Shown: positions 52,670-62,310, counted from the first letter of the stretch. The stretch: 64,000 bases of DNA from Pontibacter kalidii (GCF_026278245.1 NZ_CP111079.1:2234501-2298500); one strand, 5' to 3'. Notes: generated by a model not told the origin, from the letters alone. Program-made: numbers and translations.

Positions 52670-54580
52670 CTAATCCTTTACCTCCAGCTTCCCACTCTCC
52701 TGGTAGCGCAGCCTGCCCACGTCCACTAGCTCACGGATGAGCTCGGTTACTGCCTCGGCGTGCCGGGGTTCGAACTGCTGCACCAGTTCCTTGGGAAGAT
52801 AAGGGCGCACCTGCACCAGTTCCATTAATTTGAGGCGCAAAACCGCATGGTCCTCCTGCTTTCGCTGCTTCTTACGCACGGCCAGGCAGTAGTCGCAGAT
52901 GCGGCAGCTCGTGTCAGAGATCTCCCCGAAATACTCCAGCAGCAGTTGGGTGCGGCAGCGGTTCTGCGTCTGTACATAGCGGCCCATCTCCCTGGCTTTT
53001 TGCAGGGCTCTCTCGCGCAAACTCTCCAGCTTTCTGGTGTTTGTAATAACCCTGCTGGCATCCTCCCGAGGGGCCGTAAAGACAAGTTGGGGCGCATCGT
53101 GCTGCGGCTCGTAGTTGATGACCTGCAGCTTGTGCAGGTACTCCAGCTTTCGGCGTAGCTCCTGCTCGGGCACCTTCAGCAGCTCGGCCATCTTCCCCTC
53201 CCGCACCTTCACAAAGTTCACAAAAACCTCTCCGCCATACATCCGGAGTATAAGCTGTATGAGTTTGTCGTGTTCCGGGTTCTTAAGCTGAAAGCTGTAA
53301 AGCTCCGTATTCTCCAGAATTACCATCAGGCGGGAAGGCAGGTAGTAACTCTCGTTCAGCTGCAGGTACCCCTCCTGCTCCAGCCGCTTAATGGCGTGGT
53401 GGGTTTCCAGCGGGTTCAGTTTATACTGCTTGGCAAACTCTGCGACATCAAAATCAAAACTGCTGAACTGCCCGCTGCCCACGGCCAGCTGGTAGTAGTT
53501 GGCCAGGCATTGGTATACCCTGCGGATAAACTCTACCGGCGGGTGCGATTCCTCCACTTTCCGCTGCAGCTCCGCCACATCGTTGGGCCCGACAAGTATG
53601 GTGGCGTAGGCATAGCGCTCATCGCGGCCGGCACGGCCAGCCTCCTGGTAGTATGCCTCCAAACTCTCGGGCAGGTCCAGGTGCACTACCAGCCGCACGT
53701 CCGGCTTGTCGATGCCCATGCCGAAGGCATTGGTCGCCACCATCACGCGCACCTTATCCTCTACCCACAGCTGCTGCACTGCGCTTCGCTCCTGGAACTT
53801 TAGACCGGCATGATAGGCGGCGGCAGAAATGCGGCGGCTCTGCAGAAACCTGGCTATCTCCACGGTTTGGCGGCGGCTGCGCACATACACGATGCTTTGG
53901 CCGGGCATGCGTTGCAGGATCTCCAGCAAGCGGTTTGCTTTAGCCTCGGTCTCCAGGCACGAATAAGATAAGTTGGCTCGGGCGAAGCTCTTTTGGAAAA
54001 CGTTTGGCTTCGGGAACTTCAGCTTTTCCTGTATGTCCTGCTTTACCTGTTCTGTGGCCGTGGCGGTAAGGGCGATGACAGGCACGTTGGGCAGCAATGC
54101 TCGCAGCTCGGCTAGCTGCAGGTACGGCGGCCTGAAGTCATACCCCCAATGTGAGATACAGTGCGCCTCATCCACGGCAATCAAACCCACTTTCATGCGC
54201 TTTACCCGCTCCTGAAACAGGTCGGTGAGCAGGCGCTCCGGAGATAAGTATAAAAATTTAACACCTCCGTACACGCAGTTATCCAAGGCAATGTCTATCT
54301 CGTGGCGACTCATGCCCGAGTATACTGCTGTGGCAGATACACCTCGCTTTTTCAGGTTCTCCACCTGGTCCTTCATCAAGGCGATGAGGGGCGTAATAAC
54401 CAGGCAAATGCCATCCAGCGCCATGGCCGGCACCTGAAAGCAGATCGACTTGCCGCCACCCGTTGGCAGCAGGGCCAGCGTGTCCTGCCCCGCCAGCACC
54501 GAGGCTACAATATCCTCCTGTAACGGCCGGAAACTGTCGTAGCCCCAATAGGTTTGAAGTATGTGGTGGATGTCTTGCAA
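52670..54580 (-). CDS. recQ: ATP-dependent DNA helicase RecQ
   Basis: 636 residues. Walker A TGGGKS (40-45), DEAH box (137-140), helicase motifs TATAT and GRAGRD, then the RecQ-Ct zinc site (CRTQLLLEYFGEISDTSCRICDYC, about 540-565) and a winged helix. The usual C-terminal HRDC domain is missing; the protein ends in a short helical domain (LPKELVQQFEPRHAEAVTELIREL). 3'-5' unwinding in recombination and fork repair. Single gene. Confidence 0.95.
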   Translation of the reverse strand: MQDIHHILQTYWGYDSFRPLQEDIVASVLAGQDTLALLPTGGGKSICFQVPAMALDGICLVITPLIALMKDQVENLKKRGVSATAVYSGMSRHEIDIALDNCVYGGVKFLYLSPERLLTDLFQERVKRMKVGLIAVDEAHCISHWGYDFRPPYLQLAELRALLPNVPVIALTATATEQVKQDIQEKLKFPKPNVFQKSFARANLSYSCLETEAKANRLLEILQRMPGQSIVYVRSRRQTVEIARFLQSRRISAAAYHAGLKFQERSAVQQLWVEDKVRVMVATNAFGMGIDKPDVRLVVHLDLPESLEAYYQEAGRAGRDERYAYATILVGPNDVAELQRKVEESHPPVEFIRRVYQCLANYYQLAVGSGQFSSFDFDVAEFAKQYKLNPLETHHAIKRLEQEGYLQLNESYYLPSRLMVILENTELYSFQLKNPEHDKLIQLILRMYGGEVFVNFVKVREGKMAELLKVPEQELRRKLEYLHKLQVINYEPQHDAPQLVFTAPREDASRVITNTRKLESLRERALQKAREMGRYVQTQNRCRTQLLLEYFGEISDTSCRICDYCLAVRKKQRKQEDHAVLRLKLMELVQVRPYLPKELVQQFEPRHAEAVTELIRELVDVGRLRYQESGKLEVKD

Positions 54581-54762
54581 CGTATGGCTAGTTTCTGTAC
54601 CGCGAAGATAAGGGTTCGCGAAGAGAAGTCAGTGGCAGGTAGGAGGTTTATACTTTGGGGAAGTATGATTTGCTGCGGCTCACTATTCCGGAAGCTGAAA
54701 GAGAGCCTCTACCCCCACGGAAAGACTGGGATCAGATTCGATAGCCACTGCTTAACACCTTG

Positions 54763-55000
54763 AACCGAGTCCCCCTTGAAAGGGGGCAGGGGGATGACAA
54801 TCATTCGCTGATTCCCCTCCTCTGGACTAGCCAAAGCGCGGATTTTGAGCTAGCGAGCGTAGCTCTCAGGGATGGGTTTATGTAGGGACAGGTCGCGACC
54901 TGTCCGCACAACGGCAGCAACTATGCAACTTATACTTCAGCAGCAATAATGACAGTCCTCCCTCCTCAACCAAGCAGGACCAGGGGTGGTTGAGTGGCCT
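54763..55000. repeat. Repeat-rich gap before recQ (dispersed palindromes)
   Basis: Holds CCCCCTTGAAAGGGGG (about 54771-54786), the perfect palindrome GGACAGGTCGCGACCTGTCC (54886-54905) preceded by TGTAG, shared with 45.65 kb, and an inverted C-rich unit near 54958-54995. No gene is visible in 54581-55009. Confidence 0.6.
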
Positions 55001-55009
55001 CAGTTCAGG

Positions 55010-55786
55010 TTAATGGGGCATTCTAATAGAAAAGCCAGTTCTGAAAACAAAATCCGGTGCGGCATCGCTCAAGCCGGTTGCGGCTGCGAGATCTAGCTGC
55101 AGGTTTGGCCCGAGCCACAAATTGGCTCCTGTGTTTACCAGGTATTCAGCTTTTTCATCATTGGCCTTGCTCCCCAATACTTCTCCGAATACTGCAAGAT
55201 TTTCATGCACTGTACCCGTCAAAACGATCGAATACCCAACTTCTGACTCACCATCAGCCCAGCCGATAGCCAGGTTATAGGCCACCTCTAACCTTTGAGT
55301 AAGTATATTTGATAAGACAAGCCTGAATTCCGGTTCCGGATGATCAGGGCGAAAAGCACGTGATCCAACCGGCAGCACCAACTGAGAAACGAAAGCTCCC
55401 CGAGGCTGCCATCCCTGTTCCCGCCAAAGCTGAAACTTCAACTCAAGGCTTAGCGGAGTCATTCCTGTGACTTTACGCTTGGTACCATTTTCAAAAACGG
55501 AGTCGCCCAGAGCCCCCTCCGCCCTGACCTCCAGCCAGTTGAGCACACCGAACCGAAGCAAGGCAGTCGGATACGCACGCGTTTTGATCGAATATCCTGC
55601 TTCAGAGGTTCTGTCAAACTGATAACCTGCTTCCAGTTGCAGTGCCCCACTCGGCATTAGCGTAGTCGATTCTGTCTGGTCCGGCCTTTCGGTTTGTATT
55701 TTCCCTTCCTGCCCCAAACAGCGACCTACAAAACTAATCAGCAGTACGAGCAGCAAAGTATACCTGGCGCATAAAAACCGTATCAT
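55010..55786 (-). CDS. Outer-membrane channel-like protein (phenol-degradation transporter superfamily)
   Basis: 258 residues. Signal peptide 1-25. IQTERPDQTESTTLMPSGALQLEAGYQFDR is the typical start of pfam13557 (MetA-pathway) barrels, followed by alternating beta strands (LSLELKFQLW, LVLPVGSRAF, EVAYNLAIGW) and an aromatic-free end IRMPH. Likely outer-membrane passive channel; the substrate is unknown. Single gene. Confidence 0.85.
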   Translation of the reverse strand: MIRFLCARYTLLLVLLISFVGRCLGQEGKIQTERPDQTESTTLMPSGALQLEAGYQFDRTSEAGYSIKTRAYPTALLRFGVLNWLEVRAEGALGDSVFENGTKRKVTGMTPLSLELKFQLWREQGWQPRGAFVSQLVLPVGSRAFRPDHPEPEFRLVLSNILTQRLEVAYNLAIGWADGESEVGYSIVLTGTVHENLAVFGEVLGSKANDEKAEYLVNTGANLWLGPNLQLDLAAATGLSDAAPDFVFRTGFSIRMPH

Positions 55787-55871
55787 GCTACATTATGATT
55801 TAAACTTTATACGGCGCTATTGATACCGCTGAATAGAAGTATAAGCAAGATTTGTACTTCATCAAACCGAG

Positions 55872-55907
55872 CAAAACAAAAGCCCCCGCCTCAAAGAAGC
55901 GGGGGCT
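55872..55907 (-). terminator. Terminator after the 55930 gene
   Basis: AGCCCCCGC (55881-55889) pairs with GCGGGGGCT (55899-55907); on the minus strand TTTTGTTTT follows. Confidence 0.85.
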
Positions 55908-55929
55908 AGCATTACTGGTTGATTAATTA

Positions 55930-56727
55930 TTAAGCGGCTGCAGACTGCCCGTCCTCGCGCTCTTCGATCACCTTTTTGAGTTTATCGATAGCCTGTGCGG
56001 CACGTTCCTCGTCGAAGCGGTTGATGTTAAGCAGCATCTTGGTTTTCTCCTGGCGTGTAATGGTCGGGTTATTCAGCAGGCGGATAATCTCCTCCTTCTG
56101 CTTGGCCGATGCATAGCGCACGCTGCCAGACTGCTCTTCCTGCTGCTCAGCAGCTTCAGCCACAGGTTCCGCAGTAGAGGATTTCATCGTTGCTTTCTTC
56201 TCGGTCGGCACCGCCGGCTTGGCCTTGGCAGACGGCTCATTGCCACTGTAGTCCATCTCCTCGGAAGGGGTAGGCTCATAACCGGCAGCACGGATAACCC
56301 ATGCCAGTATGTTGCGGTACGCCTTACCAATGGCCCGCGTCTGCGCCATAGAGGCAATCGCGAACTCCTGGTAGTATTTTTTCCCCTGCTCCCGGTTGGA
56401 ACAGATGGCAAAACCCGCGCCTACTACCTGCTGGCTTCGCAAGTCAAGCAGGTTTACCTTCGCCTGGTACTTTATTTCGTCGTCGGTGCTGATGTTTACA
56501 ACATGCTCCACCACTGGCAAAATGCCCAAGCGCGAACCAGCATACTGCCAGCCCTCCACATTCACATATTCTTTTCCCTGGATGTTCTGGTAAAGGCGGT
56601 TCTCCTTTATGAACTTCGCCAGGTCAACAGCCAGGTGAAGCGTTTCGTCAGACTTGGCTATATCATAGCTCTCAATCTTCGGTTTCTTCTGCACCTTGGT
56701 CTCTTTATCAGGTTGATTCATACTCAT
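55930..56727 (-). CDS. Conserved hypothetical protein with a recombinase-like core
   Basis: 265 residues. N-terminal charged region, a core (about 30-160) with YVNVEGWQYAGSRLGI, FAICSNREQGKK and EFAIASMAQTRAIGKAYRN followed by WVIRAAGYEPTPSEEMDY, then an Ala/Glu/Lys-rich linker and a C-terminal helical part (SAKQKEEIIRLLNN). The SMAQTRAxxKAxR-AGYEPTPxEEMD pattern recalls phage and actinobacterial proteins suspected of single-strand DNA annealing; I cannot assign it firmly. Single gene with terminator. Confidence 0.7.
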   Translation of the reverse strand: MSMNQPDKETKVQKKPKIESYDIAKSDETLHLAVDLAKFIKENRLYQNIQGKEYVNVEGWQYAGSRLGILPVVEHVVNISTDDEIKYQAKVNLLDLRSQQVVGAGFAICSNREQGKKYYQEFAIASMAQTRAIGKAYRNILAWVIRAAGYEPTPSEEMDYSGNEPSAKAKPAVPTEKKATMKSSTAEPVAEAAEQQEEQSGSVRYASAKQKEEIIRLLNNPTITRQEKTKMLLNINRFDEERAAQAIDKLKKVIEEREDGQSAAA

Positions 56728-57114
56728 TTAGCTTTCATAGTTAGTTACATATATTAAACAGAGCAGCAGGGCAAATAGTGCAAAAATTCAAAAATAATAT
56801 GCATTTTATCCACCTGATTATCAAGTAGATATAAATTATTTTCAATTCAGTTTAAGCAGTTGCGGAGGCTCCTGTAAAAAGCTAAAAGTTGAGGGAAGGG
56901 TGAAGTATAAATACGGAGGTTTCAGCGTTTGGGGTTTGGGAAGTTAGAGAGTTAAGGATAAGGAGTTAGAAAGATGAAAAGTTAGGAGGAATGGCAGTAT
57001 CAGCTGGCGTACTTGTGAGGGAACTCGCCTCTGCCGCGATTCAATGAGCAATACCTTTGCGTAAAGACAGTTATATTTAACTGGCGCAAGTAAAAGTATA
57101 AACCGGCACATGTA

Positions 57115-57379
57115 GGCTGAAAGCCTTTTCTTGTTCTATAACTTTTCTAGAATAAGCTCTGATTCTAAAGAATTGTCCCCTTGAGGGGACTACAGGGGTG
57201 TAAAACTACGGAGCGGGCTGCTTGTGTGCGCAAAAACGGGGGAATCTGCAGGTGTAAACACCCCTCTGACCTATGGTCGCAAGTTTCGAACTCTCGTTCT
57301 CACTTGTCCTCAAGGGGATAGTTTAACCTTAAAAAGGCCAAATCTGAAAAAGATATAGAACAAGAAAAGGCTGAAAGCC
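57115..57379. mobile_element. MITE-like fold-back element with 26-bp terminal inverted repeats
   Basis: Left end GGCTGAAAGCC plus TTTTCTTGTTCTATA (57115-57140); right end TATAGAACAAGAAAA plus GGCTGAAAGCC (57354-57379). The outer 11 bp are also direct repeats and internally symmetric (GGCTnnnAGCC). The interior has a GTCCCCTTGAGGGGAC palindrome near 57176 and TCCTCAAGGGGA near 57308, and encodes nothing. Flanks 56900-57000 and 57400-57430 carry AGTTAGAG-type simple repeats. Confidence 0.55.
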
Positions 57380-57429
57380 CGCAGCAGGTTGCCTCCCTTT
57401 ACTCTCTAACTCCAAAACCCTCTAACTTT

Positions 57430-58098
57430 CTAGCTCACTCTCAATTCCTCCACGATCTGCCCATCTTTCATGACAAGGGTGCGGTCGGCCATGGTGGCGA
57501 GTTGCTCGTTGTGGGTTACGATCACAAAGGTCTGGTTGAACTCGCTACGCAGGCGGAAGAAGATGTCGTGCAGCTCCTGTGCGTTCCTGGAGTCGAGGTT
57601 TCCGCTGGGTTCGTCGGCGAAGATGATCTTGGGCGAGTTGATAAGGGCACGGGCAACGGCCGTACGCTGCTGCTCCCCTCCCGACATCTCCGAGGGTTTA
57701 TGGTCGAGGCGATGGGAAAGGTGGAGCATGGTGAGCAGTTCCTCGGCACGCTGCCGCACTTCCTTCTCTGGCCTTCCGGCCAGGAAGCCCGGGAGGCAGA
57801 CGTTCTCGAGCGCCGTGAACTCCGGCAGCAGGTTATGGAACTGGAAGATAAAGCCTATGTGCCTGTTGCGGAAACGCGCCATTTCTGCTGCGTTCATCCG
57901 GGCGATATTCTTATCATCGAACATCACCTCCCCGGTGTCGGCCGTATCCAGCGTACCCAGAATGTGCAACAGTGTGCTTTTCCCGGCTCCGGAGGCTCCC
58001 ACAATTGAGACGACCTCCCCTGCACCAATAGACAAATCGATGCCCTTGAGCACCTCCAGCGAACCGTATTTTTTATGGATATTCGTTACCTGCAGCAC
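57430..58098 (-). CDS. LolD-type ABC transporter ATP-binding protein
   Basis: 222 residues with a GTG start. Walker [10 protein letters not shown] (34-42), Q-loop [16 protein letters not shown], signature [15 protein letters not shown] (S139), Walker B IIFADEP (158-164) and H-loop VTHNE. The MacB/LolD subfamily text NLLPEFTA and [22 protein letters not shown] supports LolD, extracting lipoproteins to the outer membrane with LolCE. No permease is adjacent in the window. Confidence 0.9.
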   Translation of the reverse strand: MLQVTNIHKKYGSLEVLKGIDLSIGAGEVVSIVGASGAGKSTLLHILGTLDTADTGEVMFDDKNIARMNAAEMARFRNRHIGFIFQFHNLLPEFTALENVCLPGFLAGRPEKEVRQRAEELLTMLHLSHRLDHKPSEMSGGEQQRTAVARALINSPKIIFADEPSGNLDSRNAQELHDIFFRLRSEFNQTFVIVTHNEQLATMADRTLVMKDGQIVEELRVS

Positions 58099-58144
58099 GT
58101 TCTGTAAAGTATGAGTTTGGCCTTGAAGACATAAATTAATCAGC

Positions 58145-58152
58145 CAAAGCTA
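58145..58152 (-). promoter_or_regulatory. -7 box for the LolD-type gene
   Basis: Minus-strand TAGCTTTG (58152-58145), exact TAnnTTTG, about 47 bp before the GTG at 58098. Confidence 0.45.
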
Positions 58153-58218
58153 CAAAAAATTTGCCGTTGATGGATAGCGTATACGATGGAAGCCTTCCCA
58201 TACTTGCCGGCAAGCGGG

Positions 58219-59301
58219 TTATGCCTCAGGTGCCGATGCCTTCGCGATGCCATTCTCCGCTGCATCAGTTGGCTCCGCCTCCAACACGTCCTTCACGTAA
58301 AACTCATTTACCCAAACCATCAGCACGGCAAGTATAGGCGCCGCCAGCAACAGCCCAAGCGCCCCCTGCAATATCCCCAGCAGCACCTGAAAAAACAGCA
58401 GTAGGGCAGGTGGCAGATCTACAGTCTTTTGGAATATAATTGGTGTGATGACGTAACTCTCCACCATCTGTATGCCGCCATACACCAGAATCACGTACAG
58501 TGCCATCTGTGGGCTAACGGTTAACCCAACCAGAACGGCAGGAAGGCCTGCGATCCAGGGACCAATGTTCGGTATAAAGGCCAGGAAAAAGGCGATCAGC
58601 GCCAGCACGAAGGCCAACGGCAAGCCAATGGCGGTGTAGCCTATAGCGGTGCTCACACCGATAATCGCCATAGCCGAGAGCATGCCCACCAGCCAAAGCT
58701 TTAGGGTGGTATAGCTCTTACCCAGCACCTCGATTACACGGCTACGGTTGCGCAGCGGGAAGAGCTTTACAAAACCGGTAGTGTACATGGAGGGGTTAGC
58801 GGCCAGGAAAAGGGCCGTAATGATGACGATGAGCAAATCTGCCAGGAAACTTAAGGTACTGGAGAAGACCCCGAATATCTTAGAGAACAGCGCATCCTGT
58901 TTGGGCATAGCCTTGCTCATATCGCTGGGAACCTGCTCGATGAGCTTCTGCCCCCACCCGTACTGGCTCAGCCAGTCCTGCACCTGCGTAACGGCCTTGG
59001 GTATGGTCTGCCGCATTTCCTGCACCTGCTGGCTCGCTGTGGGGGCCACCAGCCAGAAGGCGGCAACAATCAGCCCGAAGAATAGCAGCACCGACAGCAG
59101 CAGAGCCAAGCCACGCTTCAAGTGGAGCTTACTGGTTAGCCAGTCTGTTATGCCGCAGAAAAGCACCGCCAGCAGTATGGCGGCAAACACCAGCAGGAAG
59201 AAGTACGCGTGCCGGCCAAGCAGGTAAAAACTGCTTGCAATCAGCAGCACCACAAGTGCCGCAATGGCCACACGTTTGGCATATTTGTATACATTCAGCA
59301 T
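58219..59301 (-). CDS. AI-2E family transporter (PerM-like)
   Basis: 360 residues from MLNVYKYAKR. About eight transmembrane segments with a soluble loop at about 75-150; ADLLIVIITALFLAANPSMY, AFFLAFIPNIGPWIAGLPAVLVGL and VYGGIQMVESYVITPIIFQKTVDLPPALLLFFQVLLG are family blocks. Members export AI-2 or act in Na+/H+ exchange; role unknown here. Codons upstream of the ATG are soluble and not family-like. Divergent from sucC. Confidence 0.92.
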   Translation of the reverse strand: MLNVYKYAKRVAIAALVVLLIASSFYLLGRHAYFFLLVFAAILLAVLFCGITDWLTSKLHLKRGLALLLSVLLFFGLIVAAFWLVAPTASQQVQEMRQTIPKAVTQVQDWLSQYGWGQKLIEQVPSDMSKAMPKQDALFSKIFGVFSSTLSFLADLLIVIITALFLAANPSMYTTGFVKLFPLRNRSRVIEVLGKSYTTLKLWLVGMLSAMAIIGVSTAIGYTAIGLPLAFVLALIAFFLAFIPNIGPWIAGLPAVLVGLTVSPQMALYVILVYGGIQMVESYVITPIIFQKTVDLPPALLLFFQVLLGILQGALGLLLAAPILAVLMVWVNEFYVKDVLEAEPTDAAENGIAKASAPEA

Positions 59302-59483
59302 AAAACCACATTTTAAATGAATCAACCTGTGCAAAGGCAAAGTATACTTTGTTACTGATTACACGTAAAGCACGTTACACAAAGAGTCCGGAAGCACAGA
59401 CGGGCAGCTTATATTTTAAAAACACTTTACTTGAAATTAAGCCGACAAAGGCGTACTTTCGTGCGTCCATTAAAACTGAAAGC

Positions 59484-60686
59484 ATGAACATACACGAATA
59501 TCAGGCTAAAGAAATTTTAAAGAGCTACGGAGTACGTATCCAGGAGGGTATCGTGGCTGAGACGCCAGACCAGGCCGTAAAAGCCGCCATGAAACTGACT
59601 GAGGAGACCGGCACAGGCTGGCACGTGATCAAGGCACAGATCCATGCGGGAGGCCGTGGTAAAGGTGGTGGTGTGAAACTGGCCAAGAACCTGGATCAGG
59701 TGAAGCAGATCGCCGACCAGATCCTGGGCATGACGCTGGTAACGCACCAGACAGGCCCTGAAGGCAAGCTGGTACAAAAGGTGCTTGTTGCACAAGACGT
59801 ATACTACCCTGGCGAGTCTGATCCGAAGGAGTTTTACCTGAGCATCCTGCTGGACCGCGCTAAAGGTCAGAACGTAATCATGGCCTCTACAGAAGGTGGT
59901 ATGGACATCGAGGAAGTGGCTGAAAAGACCCCTGAGAAAATTATCAAGGAGTGGATCGACCCGGCTGTAGGTCTGCGCCCTTTCCAGGCCAGCAAGATCG
60001 CTTTCGCGTTCGGCCTGCAGGGCGAAGCCTTCAAGGAGATGGTGAAGTTCATCACCAGCCTTTACAAGGCGTATGTGGAGACGGACTCTTCCATGTTCGA
60101 GATCAACCCGGTACTGAAGACCTCCGACAACAAGATACTGGCAGTAGATGCCAAAGTGGACCTAGACGACAACGCCTTGTTCCGTCATAAGGACTTAGCT
60201 GCCCTGCGCGATACTTCAGAAGAAGATCCGTTAGAAGTTGAGGCAAGCGCGTCTAACCTGAACTACGTGAAGCTGGACGGCAACGTAGGCTGCATGGTAA
60301 ACGGTGCCGGGCTTGCGATGGCCACCATGGACATCATCAAGCTTTCTGGCGGCGAGCCTGCTAACTTCCTGGACGTAGGGGGTGGGGCAAACGCACAGAC
60401 GGTTGAGGCTGGTTTCCGCATCATCCTGAAAGACCCGAACGTGAAGGCTATCCTGATCAACATCTTCGGCGGTATCGTTCGTTGCGACCGTGTGGCCAAT
60501 GGTGTGGTTGAGGCCTACAAGAACATCGGTGACATCAACGTGCCGATCATCGTTCGTCTGCAGGGAACAAACGCCGAAGAAGGTGCCCGCATCATCGACG
60601 AGTCTGGCCTGAAGGTATACTCTGCCGTAGCGCTGAAAGAAGCCGCTGAGAAAGTTGAGCAGGTACTGGCTGAGGTTGGTGCTTAA
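59484..60686 (+). CDS. sucC: Succinyl-CoA synthetase, beta subunit (ADP/GDP-forming)
   Basis: 400 residues from [20 protein letters not shown]-grasp domain (1-240) with [15 protein letters not shown] and [30 protein letters not shown]; CoA-ligase domain with [34 protein letters not shown] and [16 protein letters not shown]. It makes succinyl-CoA or ATP in the TCA cycle. sucD is not adjacent, a common Bacteroidota arrangement. It ends at a 50-bp perfect palindrome. Confidence 0.97.
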   Translation: MNIHEYQAKEILKSYGVRIQEGIVAETPDQAVKAAMKLTEETGTGWHVIKAQIHAGGRGKGGGVKLAKNLDQVKQIADQILGMTLVTHQTGPEGKLVQKVLVAQDVYYPGESDPKEFYLSILLDRAKGQNVIMASTEGGMDIEEVAEKTPEKIIKEWIDPAVGLRPFQASKIAFAFGLQGEAFKEMVKFITSLYKAYVETDSSMFEINPVLKTSDNKILAVDAKVDLDDNALFRHKDLAALRDTSEEDPLEVEASASNLNYVKLDGNVGCMVNGAGLAMATMDIIKLSGGEPANFLDVGGGANAQTVEAGFRIILKDPNVKAILINIFGGIVRCDRVANGVVEAYKNIGDINVPIIVRLQGTNAEEGARIIDESGLKVYSAVALKEAAEKVEQVLAEVGA

Positions 60687-60698
60687 TCAGCATATCAT

Positions 60699-60748
60699 CA
60701 TAAAAACAGAAGGGGCTGCCAGTACTGGCAGCCCCTTCTGTTTTTATG
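60699..60748. terminator. 50-bp perfect palindromic terminator
   Basis: Every base from 60699 to 60748 is symmetric around AGTACT (60721-60726); outer TTTTTATG/CATAAAAA arms give T-runs on both strands. It separates sucC from the convergent ohr gene. The following 60750-60836 segment has simple CTCAAACTC-type repeats. Confidence 0.92.
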
Positions 60749-60836
60749 CGCTGGAAGTTTAAGAGTTGAGGAGTTTATAGAGTAAAGAAAGTTTATCTCA
60801 TCACTCTTAAACTCCTCTACTCTCAAACTCGCTAAC

Positions 60837-61253
60837 TCAAACAACTTCCAGTTCCACATTGATATTGCCCCGCGTGCCGACAGAGTAAGGACACACCTCG
60901 TGCGCTTCATTTACCAACTGCTCTGCTTTCTCTTTGTCGAGTCCCTGCAGGTGCACCTCCAGCTTCACGCCCAACCCGTATTTCCCGTCTTCAGACTTGA
61001 GCAGATCCACATGCGCCTTTACAGTAGACTCCGGATTCAACCTGATATGCTGCTTACCGGCTACGAGCAGTAACGCGCTCTGAAAGCAGGCGGCATACCC
61101 TGCAGCGAATAGTTGCTCGGGGTTAGACTTCCCCTTCTCACCTCCCAGCCCCTCGGGCAATGAGAGCGGCATATCGAGTACGCCATCTGATGACAAAATA
61201 TGACCTCGGCGACCTCCTGTGGCAGTAACCTCTGCCGTATACACTGTTTCCAT
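60837..61253 (-). CDS. ohr: Organic hydroperoxide resistance protein (Ohr)
   Basis: 138 residues, OsmC fold. The reactive Cys56 in GYAACFQSAL and resolving Cys121 in HEVCPYSVGTRGN; TATGGRRGHILSSDG and PLSLPEGLGG with NPEQLFAAGYAA are Ohr-type rather than OsmC-type. It reduces lipid and organic peroxides using lipoyl thiols. No OhrR repressor is adjacent. Confidence 0.95.
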   Translation of the reverse strand: METVYTAEVTATGGRRGHILSSDGVLDMPLSLPEGLGGEKGKSNPEQLFAAGYAACFQSALLLVAGKQHIRLNPESTVKAHVDLLKSEDGKYGLGVKLEVHLQGLDKEKAEQLVNEAHEVCPYSVGTRGNINVELEVV

Positions 61254-61425
61254 AGCTTTCTGATTTCATTTGCTTGATTTGAAATATTATTTATTAACTC
61301 TCAAATTCTGCTTATTGTTTTAGGTATGAAGCGATTAAGAGTGCATTATCCTATTATACCTTCCCGCTATACCTTTCTGCATTATAATTATCGCCACTAA
61401 AATTTCCTTTTTAGCGCATTGTTTC

Positions 61426-61433
61426 TATTTTTG
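61426..61433 (+). promoter_or_regulatory. -7 box for tRNA-Arg
   Basis: TATTTTTG, exact TAnnTTTG, ending 11 bp before the tRNA. Confidence 0.55.
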
Positions 61434-61444
61434 CAACACGGTAA

Positions 61445-61518
61445 GCACCCGTAGTTCAATTGGATAGAATATCGGATTTCGGCTCCGAGGGTTAGGGGTT
61501 CGAATCCTCTCGGGTGCA
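61445..61518 (+). tRNA. tRNA-Arg (anticodon TCG)
   Basis: 74 nt without CCA. Acceptor GCACCCG/CGGGTGC, D-arm with AGTTCAATTGGATAGAAT, anticodon stem TCGGA/TCCGA with loop TTTCGGC (anticodon TCG at positions 34-36), T-arm AGGGG-TTCGAAT-CCTCT. It reads CGA and probably other CGN codons. A terminator follows, then decayed mobile-element DNA. Confidence 0.93.
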
Positions 61519-61533
61519 CAAGTACAATTTCAG

Positions 61534-61568
61534 GCGCTAGCTACTTTAATAGTGGCTAGCGCTTTTTT
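61534..61568 (+). terminator. Terminator after tRNA-Arg
   Basis: GCGCTAGC (61534-61541) pairs with GCTAGCGC (61555-61562), extended by ACT/AGT after one mismatch, then T6. Confidence 0.88.
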
Positions 61569-61781
61569 GTTTCCATACTGGCTACTTTCGACCTTTTTGC
61601 AGTCCATATACCGTAAAGACAGAATACTCTAAATAGTATAATATTTATATTTTACCCCCTTTACTTAGCCAGGGTATGGGCAGCTTGAATATATGAAGCC
61701 GTTTCGGCCGCTGCAGGGCCAGCGTCTTTAGCTGCCTCGCTCCTTGTTGCCGTCCTCTCCTCCGTTGAGTTCGGCAGGTAG

Positions 61782-62057
61782 GTGGTCGATGGCCCGGACT
61801 GCAGGATAGAACGTAGAGCCTTCCTCTGTGAGATACGGAGCATCCGCCGTGCCCTGAAGCGGGAAGAGGAAGGGCACCGACCTTTCCCTGAGGTGCGCCA
61901 GATTAGCCAGGCAGTGGTGCAGCGGAATTACCTGCAGGTCAAGCAGGACGTGCAGGATATCGTGCAGTCCGAGGTGGAGCGGGTGCTCCATGATCCAGCG
62001 CTGGCGCACCTGGTAATCAGAAGGGAGACGTTAACACGGCATCACCCGTCTCCATAG
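61782..62057 (+). CDS. Unclassified remnant-like ORF next to tRNA-Arg
   Basis: 91 codons; the central helical, charged part (VRQISQAVVQRNYLQVKQDV) looks protein-like, the ends do not. No family recognised. It lies in a region of broken frames between a tRNA and a transposase fragment, so it is probably part of a decayed element. Nothing else is seen in 61569-61781. Confidence 0.3.
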   Translation: MVDGPDCRIERRAFLCEIRSIRRALKREEEGHRPFPEVRQISQAVVQRNYLQVKQDVQDIVQSEVERVLHDPALAHLVIRRETLTRHHPSP

Positions 62058-62133
62058 CCGCTGGGGGAATGAGTGAAGCGGCTAGGCCACCGTTGAGCCG
62101 GTGATGGGGCGAGCAGCCCGAGATGTTGCGGGC

Positions 62134-62310
62134 ATGCGGGAGGTCAGCACCCTGGGACCCGGGCTGGTCCACGAAAGAGTGAATTTTGGCCGCTACAGCC
62201 TATACCCTGCAGAAACTGCTGCGCTTCAGTGAGACGGCCGGCATGGCCCTGCCCAGGCCCGATATGGAGGCGCTTTTCAAGGAAACTTTGGAAAGCCAGG
62301 TGACTTCAGC
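62134..62310 (+). pseudogene. Transposase C-terminal fragment with a frameshift
   Basis: One frame gives GLVHERVNF (near 62164-62192), and the next frame continues ILAATAYTLQKLLRFSE, which together resemble the C-terminal end of IS5/IS1182-group transposases (AxAYNLxKLLxF). A stop in each frame at the junction shows the copy is dead. No terminal repeats or N-terminal part could be found. Confidence 0.4.
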
